Below, in pieces: positions 24,798 through 33,270 of a stretch of 43,032 nt of DNA (the stretch's first letter is position 1; every line of letters starts with the position of its first letter). The DNA is taken from NCBI RefSeq assembly GCF_000292345.1, contig NZ_ALOU01000052.1, forward strand, positions 1 to 43,032, read 5' to 3'. The position numbers and the translations under genes are program-made. Below the pieces are notes generated by a model that searched no databases, had not been told where the DNA came from, and saw only the letters and a list, made by a program, of their open reading frames with translations. The DNA is from Cupriavidus sp. BIS7 (GTDB lineage Bacteria; Pseudomonadota; Gammaproteobacteria; Burkholderiales; Burkholderiaceae).

Positions 24798-24813
24798 ATG
24801 AAAACGTTTTCAT
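24798..24813. promoter_or_regulatory. LacI-type operator palindrome
   Basis: ATGAAAACGTTTTCAT is a perfect 16-bp palindrome with the central CG typical of LacI/GalR operators. It sits 31 bases upstream of the lacI-type gene start, so autoregulation is likely. It is also upstream of the divergent DUF1800 gene, about 240 bases from that start. Confidence 0.7.
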
Positions 24814-25054
24814 TGAAGCGCCGAAAAATCAGACGTCAAGGTTTTCCGTTGTTGCGATGCCGCATCGGCGATGCGGTGCGGCCCGGACCCTGCGCCTGTT
24901 ATTGCCCCGGATTTTCGCGGGCATGTGTGACTTGGCGATGACAGGCGCGCAGGCGAAAGTTTTGGTAACAGTGTTGCCACGCTCCACGGTCAACCGTTGC
25001 GCCGGTCAAGCGTCAAACCGGCATTCCCTCCAGGAAACACGAAAGGGCGCCCCC

Positions 25055-26635
25055 ATGATCACCCCCAAATCGCGCGCGCAGAAGTGGCGGCGCCCGCTGG
25101 CACTGCTGGCGATGACCACAATCCTGGCGGCCTGCGCCCAGACGCCACCGTCAGGCGCTGCCCCGCAGGGAAACCTGACGGCGGCTGACCTGCGCTGGCT
25201 GAACACCGTCAGCTTTGGCGCGGACCAGGCCAGCGTGCAGCATCTGCAGGCTGTCGGGCGGGAGCGCTACCTGGAGGAGCAGTTGCGCATGCCGATGGCC
25301 GACCCGCAGCCGGTGGCGGCCGCCATCTCCACGCTGGAGATCAGCCAGGGCGATGCCGCGCAGCGGTTGCAGGTGGTGCGCACCGAACGCCAGCGCATCA
25401 ACGCGCTGACCGACGAGACCGAAAAGCAGCAGGCACGTCAGGCGCTCAATCGCCAGGGGCGTGACCTTGTGCTGGATACGGAGCGCCGCCACCTGCTGCG
25501 CGCGTTGTATTCGCCGGGCCAGTTGCGCGAGCAGATGACGTGGTTCTGGATGAACCACTTCAGCGTCTATGCCGGCAAGGGGCAGGTCAGGCTGGCGCTG
25601 CCCGACTACGAGGAGCGCACGATCCGGCCGCACGCGCTGGGCAAGTTCCGCGATCTGGTGATGGCGACCGTGACCGCGCCGGCCATGCTTGAATACCTCG
25701 ACAACGCGCAGAGCGCGGTCAATCACATCAACGAGAACTACGCCCGCGAATTGATGGAACTGCACACGCTGGGCGTGTCGGGCGGCGCCAGTGGGTCTCA
25801 CTATACGCAGCAGGACGTACAGGAACTGGCGCGCGTGCTGACGGGGCTGGGCGTGAACGTGCGCGGCGAGCCGCCAAGGCTCGGGCCGGCGCGCGCGGCG
25901 CTGTATCGCAGCGACGGGCTGTTCGAATTCAATCCGAACCGCCATGACTTCGGGCCCAAGACGCTTATGGGTCAGCGGATCGAACCGACTGGCTTTGGTG
26001 AAGTGGAGCGGGCGGTGGCTATCCTGTCGCGCGACCCGGCCACGGCGCGCTTTATCTCGATGAAGCTGGCGACGTACTTCGTGTCCGATGCGCCACCGCA
26101 GTCGCTGGTTGATCGCATGGCCGCCACGTTTACGCGTACCGATGGCGATATCGGCGCGGTGCTGCGGACGATGCTGCTGTCGAAGGAGTTCGACAGCACA
26201 ACGCCTCATGGCGCACGCAAGTTCAAGGATCCAATGGTGTTCGTGGTGTCGTCGATGCGGCTGGCCTATGACGGCCGTCCGGTCACGAACCTGCGCCCGG
26301 TGATCAACTGGCTCAATCAGCTTGGCGAGCCGCTGTACGGGCATGTTGCCCCCGACGGATATCCTTCTGCCGAGAGCGCATGGGCCAGCTCCGGGCAACT
26401 GGTTCGACGCTTTGAAATCGCGCGGGCCATTGGCAGCGGTCCGGCCGGGCTGTTCAGCGGCGACGACGGCCAGCCCACGCAGCGGCGTGGCTTCCCGATG
26501 CCGAACAGCCGCATGTTCTACGACACGATCGAGGCCACGCTGGGCCCCGCCACGCGTGGCGCGCTGGCGCAAGCCGGATCGCAGCAGGAGTGGAACACCG
26601 TGCTGCTCAGTTCCCCGGAATGGATGCAACGTTGA
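25055..26635 (+). CDS. DUF1800 family lipoprotein
   Basis: A 526-aa protein from ATG 25055 with GAAAGGG upstream. Lipoprotein signal with lipobox LAAC (Cys near residue 28). DUF1800 landmarks are LRWLNTVSFGADQASVQHLQ, EQMTWFWMNHFSVYAGKG, the hallmark NHINENYARELMELHTLGV, and YTQQDVQELARVLTGLGV. The family is very often encoded next to DUF1501, as here (19 bases to the next ATG). Both are thought to be exported and may work as a pair; the biochemical function is unknown. A charged coiled-coil insert (QGDAAQRLQVVRTERQRIN...EKQQARQAL) lies at residues about 95-145. Confidence 0.85.
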   Translation: MITPKSRAQKWRRPLALLAMTTILAACAQTPPSGAAPQGNLTAADLRWLNTVSFGADQASVQHLQAVGRERYLEEQLRMPMADPQPVAAAISTLEISQGDAAQRLQVVRTERQRINALTDETEKQQARQALNRQGRDLVLDTERRHLLRALYSPGQLREQMTWFWMNHFSVYAGKGQVRLALPDYEERTIRPHALGKFRDLVMATVTAPAMLEYLDNAQSAVNHINENYARELMELHTLGVSGGASGSHYTQQDVQELARVLTGLGVNVRGEPPRLGPARAALYRSDGLFEFNPNRHDFGPKTLMGQRIEPTGFGEVERAVAILSRDPATARFISMKLATYFVSDAPPQSLVDRMAATFTRTDGDIGAVLRTMLLSKEFDSTTPHGARKFKDPMVFVVSSMRLAYDGRPVTNLRPVINWLNQLGEPLYGHVAPDGYPSAESAWASSGQLVRRFEIARAIGSGPAGLFSGDDGQPTQRRGFPMPNSRMFYDTIEATLGPATRGALAQAGSQQEWNTVLLSSPEWMQR

Positions 26636-26653
26636 ATGCGCAAGGAGCGTGTC

Positions 26654-27946
26654 ATGAATCGACGTGATTGGCTCAAGGCCATGGGGAGTACGGGGCTCGC
26701 GCTGACGCTGCCGACGGTGACGTCGCGCGTGTTCGCGCTGCCGGCTCAGGCGGATGCGCGTTTCCTGCTGGTATTCCTGCGCGGCGGCTACGATGCGGCC
26801 AACGTGCTGGTGCCGACGGGCAGCGATTTCTACTATCAGTCGCGGCCCACCATCGCCATTCGCCGTCCGGTGGCGGATGGCGCTGCGCCGGACCCGGCCG
26901 CGGCGCTGCCGCTGTCGGTCGATGGGTGGGCGCTGCACCCGGCGCTTGGCGCCACGATGCTGCCGATGTGGCAGCGCCAGCAGCTCGCCTTCATCCCGTT
27001 TGCCGGCACCAGCGACATGTCGCGCAGCCATTTCGAAACGCAGGACGGCATCGAAGCCGGGCTGGCTGGGGACGGGCACGCCGGAGGTGTCCCGCGCGGC
27101 AGTGGTTTCCTGAACCGGCTCGCTCAGTCGATGGGTGGCCTGGCCGCGCCGGTGGCGTTCACCGATGGGCTGCCGATGGTGATGTCGGGGGGCGCCAACG
27201 TGCCGAACGTATCGCTGAAAGGCACGGGCCGCACGCCGTTCGATGCGCACCAGACCCAGGTGCTGGCGCAGATGTACAAGGGCACGCGCTTCGAGTCACT
27301 GATCGCCGAGGGGTTCGATCTGCGGCAGACCGTTGCGGAGCAGGCCGAGGCGATGCGGCAGCATGAGGCCGCGATGCACAGCGCGGAAGGGGAATCGATG
27401 TCGGGCCGCATGCAGGAAATGCAGGCGGCCAACCGGCGGGCGCTCAGTGCGCGTGGCTTCGAACAGGAAGCGCGCCGCATGGCCGGACTGATGCGCGACA
27501 AGTTCAATATCGGCTTTATCGACGTAGGCGGTTGGGACACGCACGTCAACCAGGGCGGGGCGCAGGGCCAGCTTGCCAACCTGCTGGACAACCTGGGGCG
27601 CGGTCTTGCCGGGTTCGCCGAGGAAATTGGCCCGGCGTGGCGCAATACCACGGTCGTGGCGATTTCCGAGTTTGGTCGCACGTTCCGCGAGAACGGCACG
27701 CGCGGCACCGACCACGGCCACGGGACGGTGTACTGGGTGGCGGGGGGCAATGTGCGTGGTGGGCGCATCGTCGGCGAACAGGTGGCGGTGTCGCCGTCCA
27801 CGCTCAATCAGAGCCGGGACTATCCGGTGCTGAACGACTATCGCGCTGTGCTCGGTGGGGTATTCCGCCGGCTGTACGGGCTGGACGACAGCCGTCTGGC
27901 GCAGGTTTTTCCGGGCAGCCGGGCGCGGGACATCGGACTGGTGTAG
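26654..27946 (+). CDS. DUF1501 family protein with Tat signal
   Basis: A 430-aa protein. The start at 26654 has AGGAG 7 bases upstream; an ATG at 26636 overlaps the previous stop. The N-terminus MNRRDWLKAMGSTGLALTLP is a twin-arginine signal, consistent with export after folding. Family landmarks are LVFLRGGYDAANVLVPTGSDFYY, HFETQDGIEAG, FIDVGGWDTHVNQGG and AISEFGRTFRENGTRGTDHGHGT, a histidine/aspartate-rich pattern reminiscent of alkaline phosphatase/sulfatase metal sites. Substrate unknown. Operon partner of the DUF1800 lipoprotein. Confidence 0.87.
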   Translation: MNRRDWLKAMGSTGLALTLPTVTSRVFALPAQADARFLLVFLRGGYDAANVLVPTGSDFYYQSRPTIAIRRPVADGAAPDPAAALPLSVDGWALHPALGATMLPMWQRQQLAFIPFAGTSDMSRSHFETQDGIEAGLAGDGHAGGVPRGSGFLNRLAQSMGGLAAPVAFTDGLPMVMSGGANVPNVSLKGTGRTPFDAHQTQVLAQMYKGTRFESLIAEGFDLRQTVAEQAEAMRQHEAAMHSAEGESMSGRMQEMQAANRRALSARGFEQEARRMAGLMRDKFNIGFIDVGGWDTHVNQGGAQGQLANLLDNLGRGLAGFAEEIGPAWRNTTVVAISEFGRTFRENGTRGTDHGHGTVYWVAGGNVRGGRIVGEQVAVSPSTLNQSRDYPVLNDYRAVLGGVFRRLYGLDDSRLAQVFPGSRARDIGLV

Positions 27947-28012
27947 CACGCCGCGCGCCGGCGTGTGCCCCCGGCAAGTGGGGTGTGGCGGGGCTCAAGG
28001 GGCGGTGGTGAT

Positions 28013-28867
28013 GTGCCGATAGTTTGCGGTGGGAGCGGATTTTCCCACTGCAAGATCCGCACGGTCCAACGCCAGTTTGAGTGCAAAGCCTTGTCGCGAC
28101 CCCTGACGCCAACTATTGCCGATTGCCTCGAACACAGGTACCTGCGACCGGTTTTCCAACCGATCGGGTCGCTCGCCACGGGCGACATCCTCGGGTACGA
28201 GGCACTGATTCGCGGCCCTGCAGGCACGCCGCTGGAGAATCCCGTCGCACTGTTCGCGGAAGCGGCCAGGGCGGGAGCGCTGGTGCGCATGGAGCGGCTG
28301 GCCGCGCGCACCGCGATCGCCGCCTTCATCGAAGCGGGCTTGCCGGGCAAGCTGTTCCTGAACTACTCGGCGGATTCGCTGCGCGATATCGAGGACACGC
28401 GAGATGAGGTGCGCACCTTCCTGAAAGCCAGTGGCATTCAGTCGGACCGGATCGTGCTGGAGTTGACCGAGCAGGCGCCGCTGGGATCGCTGGAATCGCT
28501 GACCAAGGCGGTCTTTTCGATCCGCAGCCGCGGCGCGCAGTTCGCGCTCGACGACTACGGCACCGGCCATGCGAACCTGGGCCAGTGGATCGCGTTGAAG
28601 CCCGACTACGTCAAGATCGCCCGCGTGGTGATTGATGGCATCGCAACTTCCACCTTCCAGCATGAGGCGGTGCGCGCACTATGCAAGCTGGCAAGGCTCA
28701 GCGGCAGCAAGCTGGTTGCCGAGGGTATCGAGCGCGTGGAAGACCTGATTGCATGCCGCGAACTCGGCATCGATTATGCGCAGGGGTACCTGCTGGGGCG
28801 TCCTTCGGCCGAGCCGCCGCTGACGCTTTCAGACGTATCGTTGCGCGCCTTGCGTGTGAAGGCGTAG
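28013..28867 (+). CDS. EAL domain cyclic-di-GMP phosphodiesterase
   Basis: An EAL-only protein of about 284 aa. No ATG fits; GTG 28013 has AAGGGG 10 bases upstream, while TTG 28091 starts closer to the domain, so the start is uncertain. The catalytic residues of active EAL enzymes are all present: E-A-L in GYEALIRG, Asn in FLNYSADSL, Glu in VLELTE, the Asp pair in ALDDYGTG, Lys in DYVKIA, Glu in AEGIE and Gln in YAQGYLLGRP. Thus it should hydrolyse c-di-GMP to pGpG. No sensory or membrane part is attached, so it is probably cytoplasmic and controlled by expression or partners. Confidence 0.85.
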   Translation: MPIVCGGSGFSHCKIRTVQRQFECKALSRPLTPTIADCLEHRYLRPVFQPIGSLATGDILGYEALIRGPAGTPLENPVALFAEAARAGALVRMERLAARTAIAAFIEAGLPGKLFLNYSADSLRDIEDTRDEVRTFLKASGIQSDRIVLELTEQAPLGSLESLTKAVFSIRSRGAQFALDDYGTGHANLGQWIALKPDYVKIARVVIDGIATSTFQHEAVRALCKLARLSGSKLVAEGIERVEDLIACRELGIDYAQGYLLGRPSAEPPLTLSDVSLRALRVKA

Positions 28868-28887
28868 CGCATCAGTGCATCAACGTA

Positions 28888-31362
28888 TCAGCGTGCTGTT
28901 GCCGATGCGGCGTCCGGCGTCGTGGAGTCGGCTGTAGCGGAGGAAGGGGGTTGCGGCGCTGCTGCGGGCGCGGCCGGGCCTGAGGGCAGGGAAGCCGGGG
29001 CGGCCGGAGAGGCAGTCGGAGTCGACAGGGCCGACGATGTCGAATCAGGCGCGGCTTCCACCACCTCGCCCGGGTCGAGTGCCATGCCGTTGTCTGCCGT
29101 CGTCGCAGGTGCGCTGGCCGGCGGTAATGCATCGCTCTCGGTCTCCGGCAGGGCCGGACGGCGAGGCGAGGGACGTGGTGTCGGAGCGGCTTCCTCCTTC
29201 TTGCCGGACGCAAACAGCTTCTGGTACCAGCCCTTGACCTGATCGGTGATGGCGGAGTACCAGCTCTTCTCGTCCACCTCCGCAAATCGCACACGCGGGT
29301 CGATGATCCGGGCACGCAGCGCGCGCTGATAGAAATCGCCGACGATCGGCAGTGCGCTGTGTGCGCCCTGGCCCCAGTAGTCGCTGCGCAGCGTCACGCG
29401 GTTATCGTTGAAGCCCACCCATGCACCCGCCACGAGCTGGGGATGCATCAGGATGAACCAGCCATCGGCGTTGTCCTGCGTGGTGCCGGTCTTGCCGGCC
29501 ACGTCGGCACGGATGCCGAAACGCGTACGGATCGAGGTGCCCGTGCCGCGGTCGATCACGTCACGCATTACATCGACGAGCGTTTCGTTGGCCGACGCCG
29601 AAAGTGCACGCTGCGGCGACGGCAGGCGGAACTGCGCAAGCACATTGCCATCGTGGTCCTCGATGCGCGTGACCATCGATGGCGCGATGTACTGCCCGCC
29701 GTTGGCGATGGTGCCGTACGCGCTGACCATCTCCTTAAGCGTCACCGGGCTTGTGCCGAGCGCTAGCGAAGGCACCGCTTCGAGCTTGCTGTCGCGCACG
29801 CCCATCTCGCGGGCCAGTTGCGCCACGCGGTCCGCGCCGATGCTCTGCACCAGTTGCGCGGTGATCGTGTTCTTCGAATAGACCAGGCCGTCGCGCAGGC
29901 TCATTGCACGCCCGGTGGGCGCCGAATCATCGGTGGGGCGCCAGATTTCGCCACCGGCCAGCTTGATCTCGACGGGCTGGTCGATAAACGTCTCATCGGG
30001 ACTCTGCCCGCGCGCGAAAGCAGCGCCATAGACGAATGGCTTGAACGTGGAGCCGGGCTGGCGGCGCGCCTGGGCCACGTGGTCGAACGCATCCACGGTG
30101 AAATCGCGGCTGCCTACCCAGGCCCTGATCTCGCCGGTGGTCGGGTCGATGGCCATGAAACCGGCCTGAATGCGCGTCTTCTGCTGGCGCAGGTCCTGCA
30201 TGAACGCCCGGTTGGCCATCAGGTGCTTCAGTGCATCGTCTTCGGCCCGGCCGCCTGCGACGGCAGCGCGGAACTCCGGCGTTTCACGTACGAAGGCCTG
30301 CACCAGCGCGGGATTCTCGGCCCAGCCGGCGCGCGGTGCCCAGGCGGCATTGGCGATCGACTGCAGTTGATTGCCCTGGCGCGCAAGTGCCTGGGTGGCC
30401 ATGGACTGCAGGCGCGAGTCGATCGTCGTGCGAATGACCAGCCCGTCGGTATAGAGGTTGTAGTCGTTGCGGTCGGCCCAGGCGATCAGCCACTTGCGCA
30501 GTTGCTGGGCGAAGTGGGGCGCCGGGCCGGGGGCCTCGATCTGGCGCTCGAAATCGATGCGTAGCGGCCGCTTCTTCAACACCTCGTACCGCGCGGGGGC
30601 CAGCTTGCCGCGCTTGACCATCTGCGCCAGCACGGTATTGCGGCGGTCCAGCGCACGCTCGGGGTTCAGCACCGGGTTGTAGTAGCTGTTGCCCTTCAGC
30701 ATGCCGATCAGCGTTGCCGCTTCGAGCACGTCCAGCTTGTCGGCGGACTTGTCGAAGTACGTGCGCGCGGCCATCTCGATGCCGAACGCGTTGTACAGGA
30801 ACGGGACGGTGTTCAGGTAGGTTTCGAGGATTTCATCCTTCGAATACAGCGCCTCGATCTTGAGCGCCGTGATCGCTTCCTTGAGCTTGCGCGTCAGCGT
30901 GGGCGCGCGGCCAATTTCGTCCGGATAGCGGTTGCGGGCGAGCTGCTGCGTGATTGTGGAACCGCCCTGGCGGTCGCCGGAGAACGTATGCAGCGCGGCC
31001 GATGCCGTACGGCGCCAGTCCAGCCCGTGATGCTGGTAGAAGCGGTGGTCCTCCGTGGCGATCAGCGCATCGACCACGTTTGGCGAGATTTCCGAGAGCT
31101 TGACCCAGTCGCGATTGGCCCAGCGATAGACCGCTATCTCCTTGCCGTCGGCCGACAGCACCTGGGCCGGCTGCTCGGATTTGGCCTTGCGGATGTCGCT
31201 GATGCCGGGCGTAAACGGGATCAGCAGCAGGATGTAGAGCAGCACCAGTGCCGGGATGGCAGCCACCGCCAGCAGGGCTTCCCGCCGCGTTGGTCGGCGC
31301 AGACGCTGACGCAGTTGCAGCAGGCGCGGGGCGATGAAGGTCTTGATCGAATCCAGGTGCAT
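28888..31362 (-). CDS. Bifunctional class A penicillin-binding protein
   Basis: An 824-aa protein from ATG 31362, with AGGGTG upstream; GTG 31374 is an in-frame alternative. One transmembrane helix (about residues 30-50) anchors it. The GT51 glycosyltransferase domain shows IATEDHRFYQHHGLD with the catalytic Glu near residue 104, then GGSTITQQLARN and KEAITALKIEALYSKDEILETYLN. The transpeptidase domain shows SxxK in PGSTFKPF, SxN in YSKNT and KTG in AGKTGTTQD. It polymerises and cross-links peptidoglycan. The last 80 or so residues are a low-complexity Pro/Ala/Ser/Thr tail of unknown role. PBP1-type; which E. coli class A enzyme it replaces cannot be told. Confidence 0.92.
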   Translation of the reverse strand: MHLDSIKTFIAPRLLQLRQRLRRPTRREALLAVAAIPALVLLYILLLIPFTPGISDIRKAKSEQPAQVLSADGKEIAVYRWANRDWVKLSEISPNVVDALIATEDHRFYQHHGLDWRRTASAALHTFSGDRQGGSTITQQLARNRYPDEIGRAPTLTRKLKEAITALKIEALYSKDEILETYLNTVPFLYNAFGIEMAARTYFDKSADKLDVLEAATLIGMLKGNSYYNPVLNPERALDRRNTVLAQMVKRGKLAPARYEVLKKRPLRIDFERQIEAPGPAPHFAQQLRKWLIAWADRNDYNLYTDGLVIRTTIDSRLQSMATQALARQGNQLQSIANAAWAPRAGWAENPALVQAFVRETPEFRAAVAGGRAEDDALKHLMANRAFMQDLRQQKTRIQAGFMAIDPTTGEIRAWVGSRDFTVDAFDHVAQARRQPGSTFKPFVYGAAFARGQSPDETFIDQPVEIKLAGGEIWRPTDDSAPTGRAMSLRDGLVYSKNTITAQLVQSIGADRVAQLAREMGVRDSKLEAVPSLALGTSPVTLKEMVSAYGTIANGGQYIAPSMVTRIEDHDGNVLAQFRLPSPQRALSASANETLVDVMRDVIDRGTGTSIRTRFGIRADVAGKTGTTQDNADGWFILMHPQLVAGAWVGFNDNRVTLRSDYWGQGAHSALPIVGDFYQRALRARIIDPRVRFAEVDEKSWYSAITDQVKGWYQKLFASGKKEEAAPTPRPSPRRPALPETESDALPPASAPATTADNGMALDPGEVVEAAPDSTSSALSTPTASPAAPASLPSGPAAPAAAPQPPSSATADSTTPDAASATAR

Positions 31363-31374
31363 TGACGCAGGCAC

Positions 31375-31681
31375 CCTGGGCCCGGCGTACGTACTGTCGC
31401 GGGGCTGTCAAATGCCGTTCTCGGAAAAGTGTGAATCCTACCAAATTGCGGCTCGGGAAAACCCGCATTTTGTACCTCGTTTGGGTTCGTACCCTGCCAA
31501 GGTGGGGTGTCATTTCGTGCAATGAAAAGCGTTCCGACACACGAATTTCATACTCGACTGGAACAATCGCGCTGCCCCCAATATGTCACCGCGTGTTTCC
31601 GGTTGTGCCTTGTGCACTTTTCCCGGATCTGGCGCGGGGCGGGGAAGCGCCTCAATGTCTTGAATAAAACGAGAAATTACA
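31375..31681. other. Porin promoter region, no gene
   Basis: About 300 bases between the divergent PBP and porin genes, lower in GC than the flanks and rich in A/T runs near 31420-31460 and 31660-31680. It must hold the porin promoter and long 5' leader, but I cannot assign -35/-10 boxes with confidence. Confidence 0.45.
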
Positions 31682-32743
31682 GTGAAGAAAGCTCTATTTG
31701 CCCTGGCGGCTGCGGGTACGTGCGTCCTGAGCGGCGTTGCATCGGCACAAACCGCCTCCAACGTGACGCTGTACGGCATTGCCGATGCAGGCATCGAATT
31801 CGCCACCCATACGCCGGGCGGCAACAACGGTACCGTGGTTCGGGTCAGCTCGGGCAACATGTCCGGTTCGCGCTGGGGTCTGCGCGGCGTGGAAGACCTG
31901 GGCGGTGGCCTGAAGGGTATCTTCACGCTCGAGTCGGGCTTCGATATCGACACGGGCCTGTCGGGCCAGGGCAGCCGCCTGTTCGGCCGACAGGCTTTCG
32001 TGGGCCTGCAGGGCGATTTCGGCGCCGTGACGCTTGGCCGTCAGCAGAACGCGCTGTATGACCTGTTTGGCGCCTATGACCCGATGGGCGTGGGCCCGAA
32101 GTATTCGCTGAACTCGGTGGACGCGGCGTTCAACGGCCGCGCCGACAATTCGGTCAAGTACACCGGCAAGTTCGGCGGCCTGACCGCCATGGCCCTCTAC
32201 AGCACGGGCGTGAACAACAACGGCGAAGTGCCGGGCAACTACAAGGCTGCCCGCGACATCGGCGCCGGCCTGGCCTACAACGTCGGCGGCTTCTCGATCG
32301 GCACCGCGTATGACCAGATCCAGAGCGCAACGCCGGCCATCTCCGACCGCGCCGTCAAGCGCCTGGCCGTCGGTACGTCCTACGACTTCGGCGCGGCCAA
32401 GGTGTTTGCCGGCTATCGCTGGATGCGTGACGACGGCATCGCCAGCGCCACCACCGCTGCCACGCGCAACAACGTCTACTGGCTCGGCGGCCTGTACCGT
32501 GTGACCCCGGCCCTGTCGCTGACCGGTGCCGCGTACTACACTGACGTGCACGAGAACAACAATGATTCGTGGATGTTCGTGCTGTCGGCCGACTACACGT
32601 TCTCGAAGCGCACCGACGTCTACCTGAACGTGGGCTACGTGACCAACAAGAACGCATCGAACCTCGGTCTGAACGGTGCCGGCACGGCCGTGGCCGGCGC
32701 GAACCAGACCGGCACGATCGCCGGTATCCGTCACCGCTTCTAA
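31682..32743 (+). CDS. Gram-negative porin (OmpC/Omp32 type)
   Basis: A 353-aa outer-membrane porin starting at GTG 31682. Signal peptide MKKALFALAAAGTCVLSGVASAQ, then the standard betaproteobacterial start SNVTLYGIADAGIEF. Landmarks are SSGNMSGSRWGLRGVEDLGGGLKGIFTLESGFDID, LFGRQAFVGLQGDFGAVTLGRQ and NSVKYTGKFGGL. It ends with a C-terminal Phe (GIRHRF), the outer-membrane assembly signal. Alternating short strands fit a 16-stranded trimeric barrel for small anions and nutrients. The AT-rich upstream region and strong terminator behind it suggest high, monocistronic expression. Confidence 0.93.
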   Translation: MKKALFALAAAGTCVLSGVASAQTASNVTLYGIADAGIEFATHTPGGNNGTVVRVSSGNMSGSRWGLRGVEDLGGGLKGIFTLESGFDIDTGLSGQGSRLFGRQAFVGLQGDFGAVTLGRQQNALYDLFGAYDPMGVGPKYSLNSVDAAFNGRADNSVKYTGKFGGLTAMALYSTGVNNNGEVPGNYKAARDIGAGLAYNVGGFSIGTAYDQIQSATPAISDRAVKRLAVGTSYDFGAAKVFAGYRWMRDDGIASATTAATRNNVYWLGGLYRVTPALSLTGAAYYTDVHENNNDSWMFVLSADYTFSKRTDVYLNVGYVTNKNASNLGLNGAGTAVAGANQTGTIAGIRHRF

Positions 32744-32768
32744 GACGCCGACATCCACGTGCCTGTCA

Positions 32769-32802
32769 GGAAACTGCTTCAGAATGAAGCGAAGCGGTTT
32801 CC
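32769..32802 (+). terminator. Imperfect 12-bp hairpin downstream of the porin
   Basis: GGAAACTGCTTC at 32769-32780 pairs with 32791-32802 (one G-U pair) over a 10-base loop. It contains a 17-base word (32783-32799) that also occurs in the inverted-repeat element at 21581-21597. Confidence 0.5.
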
Positions 32803-32850
32803 TGGGCGCCGGCAGGCGGGGCCTTTCCCCCCAGCCCTGCCGGACAATAA

Positions 32851-32888
32851 AACGCCCCTTGCCCGGCGAAAACCGGGCAAGGGGCGTT
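32851..32888. terminator. Strong bidirectional terminator, 16-bp perfect stem
   Basis: AACGCCCCTTGCCCGG at 32851-32866 pairs perfectly with 32873-32888 over CGAAAA. It separates the plus-strand porin and the minus-strand gene ending at 32923, with T-rich flanks in both directions. Confidence 0.85.
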
Positions 32889-32922
32889 CTTCATTCAACG
32901 CTGGCGGCCTGGCCGGGGGCGA

Positions 32923-33243
32923 CTATGCGGCCGGTGGTTGGGGCGGTTGGGACTGTGCGTCGTGCTTGCGCAACCGTTCGAGTGCCCGGGTCAGGCGGGC
33001 GCCTTCTTCCACGTCGGCAGTCCTGTGCAGTGTTTGCACCGCATGCAGCAACTGCTCCTTGTCAGCGACTGTCAGGCGGTCGGTGGCCTCCATGGCCTCG
33101 AGTTCCTTGTCCACGCGTTTGCCAAGCTTGCGTACGAATTCGGGGTCAAGCTGCCCCTGGCTCGCGCCATGGGCAATGTGATAGATCAGGGCTGCAAGCC
33201 CTTCGGGCGTCGTCTCGGTCACGGCAACAGCATCGCGTTTCAT
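32923..33243 (-). CDS. Small conserved-looking cytoplasmic protein, unknown
   Basis: A 106-aa protein from ATG 33243, where GGAG lies at proper distance; ATG 33270 has none. It is mostly helical: TTPEGLAALIYHIAHGASQGQLDPEFVRKLGKRVDKELEAMEATDRLTVADKEQLLHAVQTLHRTADVEEGARLTRALERL, ending in a Pro/Gln tail. No signal peptide or known motif is recognised. It stands alone between a terminator and the long non-coding region. Confidence 0.6.
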   Translation of the reverse strand: MKRDAVAVTETTPEGLAALIYHIAHGASQGQLDPEFVRKLGKRVDKELEAMEATDRLTVADKEQLLHAVQTLHRTADVEEGARLTRALERLRKHDAQSQPPQPPAA

Positions 33244-33270
33244 GGCATCTCCGATGGCAGGCCGTTTCAT

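Noticed and set aside
25151..27250. 699-codon minus-strand frame opposite DUF1800/DUF1501
   Set aside because: Arg/His/Gln-rich shadow; both plus-strand genes have family hallmarks, signals and ribosome binding sites.
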